Notes: generated by a model from the sequence alone, not told the origin. 51,871 bases of DNA from Bacteroidales bacterium (GCA_021738505.1 JAIPBW010000016.1:1-51871); one strand, 5' to 3'; shown: positions 9,334 to 17,950, counted from the stretch's first letter. A program made the numbers and translations.

Positions 9334-10206
9334 ATGAGCACATACTTCATCAAGGACCTTGAGAAACTTTCAGGTATAAAGGCACATACGATAAGGATCT
9401 GGGAAAAAAGATATAATATTGTATCTCCTAAACGGACGGATACAAATATTCGCTATTATTCGAATGAAGACCTGAAAAAAATTCTCAATGTTTCTATTTT
9501 GAATCGCAATGGAATAAAAATATCTGAAATATCCAAAATGACCGATTCTGAAATAGAAGATCAGGTCATGAACTTAAATGAATTAGACGATGACTACCAA
9601 AGTTATGTGGAAAATTTAACGCTTACAATGATCGATCTTGATGAAGATCGCTTTGACCGAACTCTTTCTCATCTTGTTACCCGAATAGGTTTTGAACAGA
9701 CTCTGATTAAAGTCATTCATCCATTTTTAAACAAAATTGGTTTGTTATGGCTTACCGGCAGCATAAATCCCGCCCAGGAACATTTTGTTTCTAATTTAAT
9801 TCGCCAGAAACTTATTGTAGGCATAGACGGTGCTTCTGCCAATGCAACAAAGAATAATAAGCGTTTTATCATGTTTCTGCCCGAAGATGAGTGGCATGAA
9901 CTAAGTTTGCTTTTTTACCATTATCTGATTAAAAATCTTGGTTACGAAGTTATTTATCTGGGACAAAGCGTTCCACACTCGGATGTAGTTAAAGTTGCCA
10001 ATATTAAACGACCGGATTATATTTTTACTAATATCACGACTACAATGCCGGAAGACCAATTCCAGGCTTTTCTGAGGGAGTTATCTTCATGCTTTCCCAA
10101 ACAAACGATATTTATTGGTGGACAACAAATTTATGAGTTTTCCAGAGCCATTCCTTCCAATATCGTAAAAGTAACCTCCGGTGAGCAATTTGTTCAACAC
10201 TTATAG
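9334..10206 (+). CDS. MerR-family regulator with cobalamin-binding domain (CarH/LitR-like)
   Basis: DNA-binding regulator. Residues 1-70 are a MerR winged helix (SGIKAHTIRIWEKRY, then IRYYSNEDL). Residues about 85-165 resemble the four-helix B12-cap, with the photoreceptor signature W-x9-EH at W139, E149 and H150. Residues about 175-290 are a Rossmann-type B12 domain with E186-x-H188-x-x-S191, where H188 would be the lower cobalt ligand; Ser stands where the usual ExHxxG motif has Gly. The residue after W139 is Leu, whereas Thermus CarH has a His that ligates cobalt after illumination. By family knowledge such proteins repress in the dark with adenosylcobalamin and release DNA in light. An ECF sigma gene follows, a common target in this family. 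Confidence 0.88.
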   Translation: MSTYFIKDLEKLSGIKAHTIRIWEKRYNIVSPKRTDTNIRYYSNEDLKKILNVSILNRNGIKISEISKMTDSEIEDQVMNLNELDDDYQSYVENLTLTMIDLDEDRFDRTLSHLVTRIGFEQTLIKVIHPFLNKIGLLWLTGSINPAQEHFVSNLIRQKLIVGIDGASANATKNNKRFIMFLPEDEWHELSLLFYHYLIKNLGYEVIYLGQSVPHSDVVKVANIKRPDYIFTNITTTMPEDQFQAFLRELSSCFPKQTIFIGGQQIYEFSRAIPSNIVKVTSGEQFVQHL

Positions 10207-10380
10207 CATTTTGTTTAACCTTTATTTTCCCCTTTTTTGATTTCCTTAAGAAATCTTTTTTAAAAATCTGCAATTTATACAGTATTTTTCTTTTTAGATT
10301 AAGCCCCTATCATCAAAACCATAGAGGTTTATCCTTATTTAGAAATGATCTCGATATATGGCTTTTTAGTATCCGAATAC

Positions 10381-10411
10381 TTGACTTGTGTTTAATTACG
10401 TATTATATTTG
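10381..10411 (+). promoter_or_regulatory. promoter of the ECF sigma factor gene
   Basis: TTGAC (10381), 20 bases after TTG, then TATATTTG (10404-10411), a good Bacteroidota-type promoter about 60 bases before the sigma-factor ATG. It makes the sigma gene independently transcribed and is the place where the preceding MerR/B12 protein could act. Confidence 0.55.
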
Positions 10412-10471
10412 TTAAACATTTTTGAATCAATTTAAATAAGCATAAAGTCGAATAATTTAAAATCTAAAACC

Positions 10472-10978
10472 ATGACAACAGTAGAATTTAATCAACAGAT
10501 CACAGATCTTTATAAAAATTTAGAATATTTTGCATTAAGTTTAACTCAAAATGAAAATGATGCACAGGACTTGCTGCAAGAAACTTATTTAAAAGCATTA
10601 AAATACCGTGACAAATTTGTTCAGCCCAATAATTTAAAGGCCTGGTTATTTACCATCATGAAAAACACATTCATTAATAACTACCGTCGTAAGGTAAAAG
10701 CCAGAACAATTATTGATACTACAGATGATCTTTATTATCTGAATTCTTATAATGAATCCAAGTTTGCATCACCCGAATCACAAATGAATCATCAGGAAAT
10801 TGACAAACAGATCAATAATCTTGACAAAGATTACCGGGTCCCTTTTGAAATGCATACCAAAGGATTTAAATACAAAGAGATTGCAGAAGAACTGGATCTT
10901 TCTATTGGTACAGTAAAAAGCCGAATTTTCTTTACAAGACGTAAGTTAATGAAAAGGCTTAAAGATTTTCAAAATTAA
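10472..10978 (+). CDS. ECF-type RNA polymerase sigma factor
   Basis: Small alternative sigma factor of 168 residues. Region 2 (about 10-80) has the characteristic DAQDLLQETYLKALKYRDKF and LKAWLFTIMKNTFINNYRR stretches; region 4 (about 110-165) has the helix-turn-helix FKYKEIAEELDLSIGTVKSR. No anti-sigma gene follows. It lies 265 bases after a CarH/LitR-like regulator on the same strand, and in related bacteria such pairs control light-induced pigment and photoprotection genes, which is the inferred role here. A dispersed repeat begins two bases after its stop codon. Confidence 0.93.
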   Translation: MTTVEFNQQITDLYKNLEYFALSLTQNENDAQDLLQETYLKALKYRDKFVQPNNLKAWLFTIMKNTFINNYRRKVKARTIIDTTDDLYYLNSYNESKFASPESQMNHQEIDKQINNLDKDYRVPFEMHTKGFKYKEIAEELDLSIGTVKSRIFFTRRKLMKRLKDFQN

Positions 10979-11296
10979 TTAGTGTTTGTCCATAATGTCC
11001 GATATCTGCGTTGTTGCTCAAATTTTAAATCCTCTAATCCGCCGGCTGGCGGATACTGCGGTTTAAAATTTTCCCACGCCTTGATCTCGAACATTCTGAA
11101 CCAAACACTTGAATTTAGCAAAAGACTCTAATTTAATATTTGTCCATAGTGTCCGATTTCTTCACTATGACTAACCTTTAATAATAGAGCAGAATGTTCG
11201 CTAACTTCGTCATTTGTCCTTTTAACAATTTAATTAAAGGCGCTGTTAGCGAGCATTTTTACTAAAAAACAGTTTAACTACTCAATCATTACAATT
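10979..11296. repeat. dispersed palindromic element copy 2 plus half-copy and a hairpin
   Basis: A full copy spans 10981-11109: left end AGTGTTTGTCCATAATGTC, core TTGCTCAAATTTTAAATCCT and its inverted partner GCGGTTTAAAATTTT, right end CGAACATTCTGAACCAAACACT. A half-site follows at about 11138-11162 (TTTGTCCATAGTGTCCGATT). Further on an 11-of-12 inverted pair (11194-11205 with 11245-11256) could form a hairpin. No gene is seen in this part. Confidence 0.75.
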
Positions 11297-11461
11297 ATGT
11301 TACAAATACGGTTCAATGACTCAAAACAAGATATCTTAAAAAATTATCGCGCGGAAAGTTTAAAAATAAACCTTACGCAAAAATTTATGGACAAAAAACA
11401 AATCGTAAAAGACGTCAGGCTCTTATGGGATTATACCCTTCGTACAATAACCTACAATTAA
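11297..11461 (+). CDS. possible small hypothetical protein (54 aa)
   Basis: An ATG-started frame of 54 codons between the sigma factor and the SDR gene. The product is basic and soluble-looking (starts MLQIRFNDSKQDILKNYRAE, ends with WDYTLRTITYN). It shows no family I recognise. Codon use is plausible and the frame ends 44 bases before the SDR start, so it might belong to the same transcript, but the frame is short enough to be chance. Confidence 0.3.
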   Translation: MLQIRFNDSKQDILKNYRAESLKINLTQKFMDKKQIVKDVRLLWDYTLRTITYN

Positions 11462-11505
11462 CCTTTAATCTTCGTTTTTAAACTCTGCATTAACCAGTAA
11501 ATATC

Positions 11506-12207
11506 ATGGCAAATATTTTAGTCGCCGGAGGCAGCACCGGCATAGGTTCGGTAATCATTCAATCCCTTGCCGAACAGGGTGATCAGGTTTATGTTCTAAC
11601 CCGTTCCCCGGAAAAATTGTCTGACTTGTCCGGGGTTACAGCCTTCCCTTATGACGTAGAAAGTGAAACCTCGCAAATACCGGAACTCCCCAAAACTATT
11701 GATGGCTTTGTTTATGCGCCGGGTACGGTCAACCTTCGGCCTTTTCACCGGGTTAAAGAAGCAGAATACCAAAGTGATATGCAAATCAATGTGTTTGGGG
11801 CCATTAAAATTCTTCAGTCGATATATAAAAATTTAAGGAAATCCTCGCATGCCAGCATCGTATTTTTTAGCTCTGTTGCTGTACAAACAGGCTTACCCTA
11901 TCATGCAAGCATTGCAATTTCCAAGGGTGCTGTTGAAGGATTGACAAGAACACTGGCAGCAGAACTGGCGCCCAAAATCCGTGTTAATGCAATAGCTCCT
12001 TCAATGACAGATACAAACCTCGCCTCGCAATTCCTTTCTAATGACGAAAGCCGTCAAAAATACGATAACAATCACCCTCTGAAACGTATCGGTAAACCGG
12101 AAGACATTGCCAACGCTGCGCTATTCCTTTTGAGTGATAAATCTTCCTGGATAACAGGAGAAATTATTCATGTTGACGGAGGAATGTCGTCTGTAAAATT
12201 CCTTTAA
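11506..12207 (+). CDS. SDR-family protein lacking the catalytic tyrosine
   Basis: Rossmann-fold short-chain dehydrogenase/reductase of 233 residues. The dinucleotide motif GGSTGIG is at 8-14, the serine-containing FFSSVAVQ stretch at about 116-123, the lysine of the active site at K140 within ISKGAVEGLTRTLAAELAP, and the typical ending SSWITGEIIHVDGGMSS. The expected Tyr of YxxxK is Ile136; the nearest tyrosine, Y132, is one helical turn too early. So it binds a dinucleotide by homology but may not be a normal oxidoreductase. Its place downstream of a CarH-like regulator and ECF sigma factor suggests, without proof, a link to the light or stress response. The mnmA start follows by 103 bases. 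Confidence 0.85.
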   Translation: MANILVAGGSTGIGSVIIQSLAEQGDQVYVLTRSPEKLSDLSGVTAFPYDVESETSQIPELPKTIDGFVYAPGTVNLRPFHRVKEAEYQSDMQINVFGAIKILQSIYKNLRKSSHASIVFFSSVAVQTGLPYHASIAISKGAVEGLTRTLAAELAPKIRVNAIAPSMTDTNLASQFLSNDESRQKYDNNHPLKRIGKPEDIANAALFLLSDKSSWITGEIIHVDGGMSSVKFL

Positions 12208-12310
12208 TTTTGCAGATTGAAATCATAGTAGCCTGAATTGATTTTCTGTCCAATTTATGGCTCACTTTTTCGTTATTTTAATAAACAATTTTTACTTAAA
12301 ACGAATACTC

Positions 12311-13432
12311 ATGAAAAGAGTTGTTCTGGGCATTTCCGGCGGTGTAGATTCTTCCGTAGCAGCTTATATGTTAAAACAACAAGGCTACGACGTGCTAGGT
12401 GTGTTCATGAAAAACTGGAGCGAAGAAGATGAAAATGGTGTCTGTACAGCAAAAAAAGATTTTGAGGATGTACGTGCCGTATGCGAAAAACTTGATATCC
12501 CATATTTTGATGTGAATTTTGAGAAGGAATATGAAGAACGAGTGTTTAACTATTTTCTTGATGAACTGAGTAAAGGCCGCACGCCCAACCCGGACATTAT
12601 GTGCAACAACGAAATCAAATTCAAAGCATTTCTGGAGTTTGCCCTTGATGTTAAAGCGGACTATATGGCAACCGGCCATTTTGCACAGGTTGAGCATCAC
12701 GATGATACAAGTATTCTAAAAAAAGGTGTGGATAAAAACAAAGACCAATCCTATTTCTTATCGGGCTTAACAAGCAATCAACTGGAAAAAGCTTTGTTTC
12801 CGCTGGGGAAAATGACTAAGCCGGAAGTCCGGGAGCTTGCGCACAGCTTAGGACTTGTAAATGCAGATAAAAAAGACAGTACCGGAATTTGTTTTATTGG
12901 GGAAAAAGATTTTAATGAGTTTTTATCCAATTATCTGCCCAACAAGCCCGGAAGCATCAAAGATATTGTCACGGGTAAAGAGCTGGGAACACATAATGGT
13001 CTGATGTATTATACCATCGGGCAACGCAAAGGCCTGGGAATAGGCGGAAACGGAATAAATGAGCCCTGGTTTGTTGTTGACAAAGACGTTCAGTCACGTA
13101 CCCTGTGGGTTGTTCAGGGCAAAGAGCACCCCGAAAGATACGCTTATGCACTTTTAACCGAAACCAGCCATTGGATCAATAAGCCACCCGAATTACCCAT
13201 GGTTTGCACCGCCAAATTCCGTTACCGGCAAGCCGACAGAAAAGTAACCGTTTATCCCTATGACGGCGAGCAATTGCTCGTGGTTTTTGATAAACCGGAA
13301 ACAGGGATTACACCCGGTCAGGCTGTCGTTTTCTATGATGGTGAAATATGTTTGGGAAATGGTATTATTCACGAATCCGTGAAGGATCAGGAGTTTATTG
13401 AAAAACATATCCCCCAAAGCACACAGAAATAA
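12311..13432 (+). CDS. mnmA: tRNA-specific 2-thiouridylase MnmA
   Basis: Puts sulfur on U34 of tRNA-Glu, -Gln and -Lys, taking it from a persulfide relay. The ATP pyrophosphatase P-loop [10 protein letters not shown] is at residues 7-16. The two catalytic cysteines are in [12 protein letters not shown] (about 100) and STGICFIGE (about 198). The final beta-barrel includes [16 protein letters not shown] and LGNGII. An upstream in-frame ATG at 12257 would add 18 hydrophobic residues absent from the family; the ATG at 12311 gives the standard [11 protein letters not shown] start and 373 residues, the usual length. It converges with the next gene, with six bases between stop codons. Confidence 0.96.
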   Translation: MKRVVLGISGGVDSSVAAYMLKQQGYDVLGVFMKNWSEEDENGVCTAKKDFEDVRAVCEKLDIPYFDVNFEKEYEERVFNYFLDELSKGRTPNPDIMCNNEIKFKAFLEFALDVKADYMATGHFAQVEHHDDTSILKKGVDKNKDQSYFLSGLTSNQLEKALFPLGKMTKPEVRELAHSLGLVNADKKDSTGICFIGEKDFNEFLSNYLPNKPGSIKDIVTGKELGTHNGLMYYTIGQRKGLGIGGNGINEPWFVVDKDVQSRTLWVVQGKEHPERYAYALLTETSHWINKPPELPMVCTAKFRYRQADRKVTVYPYDGEQLLVVFDKPETGITPGQAVVFYDGEICLGNGIIHESVKDQEFIEKHIPQSTQK

Positions 13433-13438
13433 TCCTGT

Positions 13439-13903
13439 TTATTGATAATGCATCTTCCGGCCTGTCATACACTCTGTTGACACCCGGTAAATAGCGACTT
13501 CATTGATCGCGGGATCATTATATTTAAACTCCCGGTCGCTGTATTGCGCCATAATAATGTTTAAGGCATTGACTTTTTCTTCTTTTCCTTCGATAAACTC
13601 TACGCGGCCTTCCACGTTTACCGAACGATACTTCATGCTGTAACTGCACGCCACCCGTTCATTTTGATGATATAGCCGGAAGTCCCTGCTGAAATTTATG
13701 GCAGCATTGGCATTTTGCTTCAAGATATCCATTTTTCTTCCAGACTGAGCTCCGTGAAGATAAATATACCCATCGCTATATCCGAAATTCATCGGAACAA
13801 CATAAGGCAAGCCATTCGCATCAACTAATGCCATATAACAAACTTCACACTTTTTGATGATATTGATCATCTCCTCTGTATTGGTAATGTTTTTTACTCG
13901 CAT
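13439..13903 (-). CDS. pyridoxamine 5'-phosphate oxidase-like flavin-binding protein (Nim-related)
   Basis: A 154-residue split-barrel protein. The features match the PNPOx-like/NimA group: CYMALVDANGLPYVVPMNFGY near residues 20-40, a GRKMDILKQN stretch for phosphate or FMN contact, YRSVNVEGRVEFIEG, and the ending ECMTGRKMHYQ. Members bind FMN or haem and some reduce nitroimidazoles; that activity cannot be assumed here. The gene is single, converges with mnmA and has a 290-base gene-free stretch upstream in which I recognise nothing. Confidence 0.85.
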   Translation of the reverse strand: MRVKNITNTEEMINIIKKCEVCYMALVDANGLPYVVPMNFGYSDGYIYLHGAQSGRKMDILKQNANAAINFSRDFRLYHQNERVACSYSMKYRSVNVEGRVEFIEGKEEKVNALNIIMAQYSDREFKYNDPAINEVAIYRVSTECMTGRKMHYQ

Positions 13904-14193
13904 AATTTCGTTTTATTTCGGATTGCACCTGCAATACTAATAATTTTTTCGTTGCTAAAACAGAAGATATGGGAAGGTAACGCCGGAATTCGTCTTAAAC
14001 TCATGTATTCGAGGCTTTATATTTTTTTCCATGAATACACGCATAAATATCTTGTTTTATTTCCGCCTTAGGCCCACATATTTCAAAATACTTTTATAAT
14101 CCGCTGATTATTATTTGTGTTTTTTGTCTTTGATAACTTTATCCGATTAAAGGATAATTCCTATTTTTGCACTCCTCAACCAAACCAGATTGC

Positions 14194-14931
14194 ATGTTAA
14201 AAAAAGAACTTGAAGACTCCGGAGAAATTCTGTTTAAGAACAGAAGTTATATACCATTAATTTTATTTGCTCTTGCTACTATTGCCTTGTTGATAGACAA
14301 GGACAACGTTTTTGTTCACAACAGTTTAACCTGGAATATTCTTTGCCTGGCCGTTTCCCTTTTCGGCTTACTTATCAGGGTTTTAACCGTCGGTAACGCA
14401 GCCCGTAATACTTCCGGACGGAACACCTCCAAAGGCCAGATAGCAGATAGCATAAACACAACCGGCATGTACTCTTTGGTCCGTCATCCGCTCTACTTAG
14501 GAAACTTTTTTATGTGGCTGGGTATCATTTTGTACGTCGCTATTCCCTGGCTAATCGTTTTAAGTCTTTTCTTTTTCTATGTTCTTTACGAACGGATTAT
14601 GCTTGCGGAAGAGCGCTATGTCCGTCAGAAGTTTAAAGACCAGTTTGATACCTGGGCTCAGACAACACCTGCATTTTTTCCGGTTACCTTTCGTTGGAAA
14701 AAATCCGACCGCCAGTTTTCCATAAAAAAAGTCATGAGACGTGAATACAGTGGCATCCTCGCCCTCAGTGTTAGTTTTGCCTTTGTTGATTTTATGAAGA
14801 ACCTTCAGTTTTCAGGAATTATTGATCTCAACAATTTCTGGATATACACCGGCAGCATTGGTGTGATCCTCTGGTTCACTTTGCGCTCCCTGCGAAAATG
14901 GACAAATGTTTTAGAGTCCCGGAAAAACTGA
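14194..14931 (+). CDS. isoprenylcysteine carboxyl methyltransferase-like membrane protein
   Basis: Integral membrane protein with about five to six hydrophobic segments (about 20-32, 42-58, 108-135, 178-195, 210-230). The central region has the signature of the ICMT/phospholipid methyltransferase group: YSLVRHPLYLGNFFMWLG followed by YERIMLAEERYVRQKFKDQFDTW (written here in parts: YERIMLAEERY, then FKDQFDTW). Such enzymes use S-adenosylmethionine at the membrane; the substrate is unknown. A longer frame from a TTG at 14167 is unlikely because that TTG lies in a TATTTTTG promoter -7 box (14162-14169), so I use the ATG at 14194. It is flanked by gene-free stretches and appears monocistronic. 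Confidence 0.85.
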   Translation: MLKKELEDSGEILFKNRSYIPLILFALATIALLIDKDNVFVHNSLTWNILCLAVSLFGLLIRVLTVGNAARNTSGRNTSKGQIADSINTTGMYSLVRHPLYLGNFFMWLGIILYVAIPWLIVLSLFFFYVLYERIMLAEERYVRQKFKDQFDTWAQTTPAFFPVTFRWKKSDRQFSIKKVMRREYSGILALSVSFAFVDFMKNLQFSGIIDLNNFWIYTGSIGVILWFTLRSLRKWTNVLESRKN

Positions 14932-15259
14932 TAGCCATTTTTTGCAAATCACAGGATGAGTGGTAAATTTCATCACTGTGCATTTTTCCTAAACTTAATG
15001 CATAAATCATTTATGAGTCCGGTCGAAAAAGGTCACATTCGATTTTTAGCGGCTGTACTAAATGTTGTGTTTTAGACCGTACTCATTATTAGGGAAAATA
15101 CGAAATAGCCCGTCAACATTTATCAATATTTTCTGTTTACCTTAGTGTTGGTTGTAAAAGAGTTTTGTCATTTTAGCGGATTTATCTACTTTTACCTGCC
15201 AAAACAAAACCTGACAGCAGAATTAATTTTATTTTCTGATAATCAAAACATGAATAAGT
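14932..15259. other. 328-base gene-free stretch before lpdA
   Basis: No gene seen. It contains an 11-of-12 inverted pair (15013-15024 ATGAGTCCGGTC with 15075-15086) with a 50-base loop and, further on, a promoter-like pair described separately. Confidence 0.5.
15164..15194 (+). promoter_or_regulatory. candidate lpdA promoter
   Basis: TTTG (15164-15167), 19 bases, then TACTTTTA (15187-15194), one mismatch from the TAnnTTTG consensus. It lies about 65 bases before the lpdA ATG. Confidence 0.4.
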
Positions 15260-16651
15260 ATGAAATATGACGTAATTGTAGTAGGCAGTGGACCGGGCGG
15301 CTATGTAGCAGCTATCCGTGCCTCGCAACTTGGATTGAAAACAGCCGTTGTAGAAAAAGAATCTATAGGTGGTATATGCCTGAACTGGGGATGTATCCCC
15401 ACAAAAGCGCTACTAAAAAGTGCACAGGTTTATAATTACATCTCCCATGCTAAAGATTACGGCGTAACCATTGAGGGAAACTTCAAACCGGATTTTGAAG
15501 CCATGGTTAAGCGCAGCAGGACTGTTGCCGATGGCATGAGTAAAGGAGTTCAGTTTTTATTTAAGAAAAACAAAATTGAACAAATCGAAGGTTACGGAAA
15601 AGTGAAACCGGGGAAAAAAGTTGAAGTTAAAGATTCAAAAGGCTCAACAACAGAATATGAAGCCGATCATATTATTATAGCCACAGGGGCTCGCTCCAAA
15701 GAAATTCCGTCTCTGAAACAGGACGGCAAAAAAATCATCGGATACCGCAAAGCGATGACCCTCAATAAACAACCAGAGTCTATGGTTGTCGTTGGCTCCG
15801 GCGCTATCGGTTCCGAATTTGCCTATTTCTACAATTCGATAGGAACAAAAGTAACGCTGGTAGAATATATGCCAGCCATTGTCCCGATAGAAGACGAAGA
15901 TGTTTCCAAGCAGCTGGCAAGAAGCTTCAAGAAAAGTAAGATCAAAGTAATGACCTCCTCTGAAGTTACAGAAGTAGATACCAGTGGAGACAAATGCAAG
16001 GTAAAGGTAAAAACCAAAAAAGGAGAAGAAGAGATAGAAGCTGACATTGTTCTTTCTGCTGTGGGTATCAAATCCAACATTGAAGAGATCGGACTGGAAG
16101 ATGTCGGCATCAAAACAGAAAAAGATAAGATTACGGTTGACGAATACTACCGCACGAATGTAGAAGGCTATTATGCTATCGGAGATATCGTTCCGGGACC
16201 GGCATTGGCGCACGTTGCTTCGCATGAAGGCATTATCTGCGTGGAAAAAATTGCCGGTATGGACGCTAAACCGTTAGATTATAACAACGTGCCGGGCAAT
16301 ACGTATACTGTTCCTGAGGTTGCTTCTGTAGGTTATACTGAAAAGCAAGCCAAAGAAGCCGGATATGAGCTAAAAGTCGGAAAGTTTCCTTTTACAGCTT
16401 CCGGAAAAGCAAAAGCAGCAGGCAATGCCGACGGATTTGTTAAAGTCATCTTTGACGCAAAATATGGCGAATGGTTAGGTGCTCACATGGTCGGAGATAA
16501 TGTAACCGAATTGATCTCCGAAGTCGTGGTAGCCCGTAATCTGGAAACCACAGGCCACGAGATCATTAAATCAGTGCATCCGCACCCTACCATGTCAGAA
16601 GCTATTATGGAAGCTGCTGCAGATGCTTATGATGAAGTGATTCACCTGTAA
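15260..16651 (+). CDS. lpdA: dihydrolipoyl dehydrogenase (E3)
   Basis: Flavoprotein that reoxidises lipoamide of 2-oxoacid dehydrogenase or glycine cleavage complexes with NAD+. It has 463 residues. The FAD motif GSGPGGYVAA is at 8-17, the redox disulfide in GGICLNWGCIPTKA at about 38-51, the NAD motif VVGSGAIGSEFAYFY at about 176-190, and the catalytic His-Glu pair in HPHPTMSEAIMEA near the C-terminus. Nothing is missing. It is not next to E1/E2 genes, so it may serve several complexes. Repeat sequence starts three bases after its stop codon. Confidence 0.96.
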   Translation: MKYDVIVVGSGPGGYVAAIRASQLGLKTAVVEKESIGGICLNWGCIPTKALLKSAQVYNYISHAKDYGVTIEGNFKPDFEAMVKRSRTVADGMSKGVQFLFKKNKIEQIEGYGKVKPGKKVEVKDSKGSTTEYEADHIIIATGARSKEIPSLKQDGKKIIGYRKAMTLNKQPESMVVVGSGAIGSEFAYFYNSIGTKVTLVEYMPAIVPIEDEDVSKQLARSFKKSKIKVMTSSEVTEVDTSGDKCKVKVKTKKGEEEIEADIVLSAVGIKSNIEEIGLEDVGIKTEKDKITVDEYYRTNVEGYYAIGDIVPGPALAHVASHEGIICVEKIAGMDAKPLDYNNVPGNTYTVPEVASVGYTEKQAKEAGYELKVGKFPFTASGKAKAAGNADGFVKVIFDAKYGEWLGAHMVGDNVTELISEVVVARNLETTGHEIIKSVHPHPTMSEAIMEAAADAYDEVIHL

Positions 16652-16653
16652 AT

Positions 16654-16825
16654 AGTGTTTTTCAATAAAGTAAGTGTTTAGTTCATAATGTTCGAGTTCA
16701 AAGCCTGCCCCGCATTTATCGGGGGCTTGCGAAGTATTTAAAACCAAGGAGTCCCGATTGTAACATCGGGATGACTGTTTTAAATACGAGCATAACGCAG
16801 AAATCGGACATTATGGACAAACACT
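16654..16825 (-). repeat. dispersed palindromic element copy 3 (inverted) with clear terminal inverted repeats
   Basis: The main copy is 16673-16825. Read on the minus strand it starts AGTGTTTGTCCATAATGTC and ends with the inverted partner; on the plus strand the left end is AGTGTTTAGTTCATAATG, so the ends pair over about 22 bases with few mismatches. Inside are two smaller hairpins (CCCCGCATTTATCGGGG; TCCCGATTGTAACATCGGGA). A further end-like AGTGTTTTTCAATAAAG starts at 16654. This copy best defines the element's limits. Confidence 0.8.
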
Positions 16826-16842
16826 AAGCGCTGAATTTAATG

Positions 16843-16928
16843 GAACACAGATAACACGGATCAGACAGATATACACGGATATTCAGTGTAAATCAGCATA
16901 ATCTGTGTCATCTGTGTTCTTTTTTTAC
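16843..16928 (+). terminator. long hairpin with T tract (repeat-like terminator)
   Basis: A 19-bp stem (16843-16861 with 16901-16919, 17 identical pairs plus two G-T pairs; arm begins GAACACAGATAACACGG) followed by a run of T. The loop is 39 bases. It could terminate read-through from lpdA before the peptide cluster, and its repetitive ACACAGATAACACGGAT style suggests a dispersed repeat. Confidence 0.55.
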
Positions 16929-17008
16929 TCATTTCATAAACTTGAAAGAATCGATTGTTTAAATGACTCTTTCAAATCCTAATCTTTATGCGATAAAATT
17001 TATCTTTG

Positions 17009-17042
17009 ATTGTGGCCTTCTGGTAAATTAATCTTAATTTTG
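17009..17042 (+). promoter_or_regulatory. candidate promoter of the lasso-type cluster
   Basis: ATTG (17009-17012), 22 bases, then TAATTTTG (17035-17042). The -7 box is perfect but lies only eight bases before the ATG of the first kinase-like gene, so the leader would be very short. Confidence 0.4.
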
Positions 17043-17050
17043 TTACAATA

Positions 17051-17947
17051 ATGACGCCACAACACGACATATCAAAACAGGCTGAGTCCGGTAATATATC
17101 CATTCCTTTTTTATCTCAGAAAGGGAACTACCCGTTTAATGTTGACATAAAATACGGATCTGTCCCCGATTATCTGGAAACACCTATTGAGCAGAATCCC
17201 TTTTTTGAAATTTCTACCAATGAGTTTTTGCTTAAAATTCCGGAGATCGCTGCTTTTTATGTAACCAACGGAGAACAGATTATTGTTGAAAAGACTAAAA
17301 ACAGAAACCATAACGAAATTTTATTGTTTCTGATGGATTCGGTTTTTGCTGTTCTTATGCACCAAAAAGGCCTGTTATCTTTCCGGGGAACGGCCCTGGA
17401 AAAAGACGGGAAAGGCATACTTCTGGGAGGATCGGGAGGTGCCGGAAAGTCTACTTTAGCCCGGGAACTAATGTCGCACAACAACTTCAACCTTATTTCC
17501 GACGGACATGTTTTTAGCGATGGAAAATCCTTCTTTAGTGGTTTTCAAATGTTAACCTTATGGCAGGATATCGTTGAATATTACAGTTACGGCCTGAAAA
17601 GCCTCATACGTCCAAGGACGAAGCTCAATAAATTCTGGGTGGAAACAAATAAACTCACAAAAAAAGAAGAGACAGAAATCTCTGCTGTTTATCATCTTAC
17701 GCAAAATAAAAAACAGGAATACGCTACAATGGACATTACCGGCGCTCAAAAGCTAAAGTATCTCTGGAATAACACCAGTTACAGGCGCCTGGCAGAACTC
17801 ATGGAACGAAAAAAGAAAAACTTCGGGGTTTTGGCTCAGTTAGCCGGCAAAATAAACATGAAAGAATTGGCCTTTTATCCCAAAGTGGAAAAAGAAATGG
17901 ACCCCGGCAAACTGGCACGAATTATTATTAACGATTTTAAGAAATAG
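17051..17947 (+). CDS. HPr kinase-like protein 1, divergent, probably altered activity
   Basis: First gene of the cluster, 298 residues. A P-loop GGSGGAGKST is at about 126-135 inside the HPr-kinase C-terminal fold. Aligned with the second kinase of this cluster, two conserved positions differ: the His just before the P-loop is Arg112 (SFRGTAL against TLHAGSL) and the Asp-Asp pair after it is Asp151-Gly152 (LISDGHV against LITDDVS). So ATP binding is likely but phosphotransfer may be lost or changed. The N-terminal 100 residues are variable. It lies three bases before the sulfotransferase gene, suggesting they work together. A carbon-catabolite HPr kinase is excluded by context. Confidence 0.75.
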   Translation: MTPQHDISKQAESGNISIPFLSQKGNYPFNVDIKYGSVPDYLETPIEQNPFFEISTNEFLLKIPEIAAFYVTNGEQIIVEKTKNRNHNEILLFLMDSVFAVLMHQKGLLSFRGTALEKDGKGILLGGSGGAGKSTLARELMSHNNFNLISDGHVFSDGKSFFSGFQMLTLWQDIVEYYSYGLKSLIRPRTKLNKFWVETNKLTKKEETEISAVYHLTQNKKQEYATMDITGAQKLKYLWNNTSYRRLAELMERKKKNFGVLAQLAGKINMKELAFYPKVEKEMDPGKLARIIINDFKK

Positions 17948-17950
17948 TTT

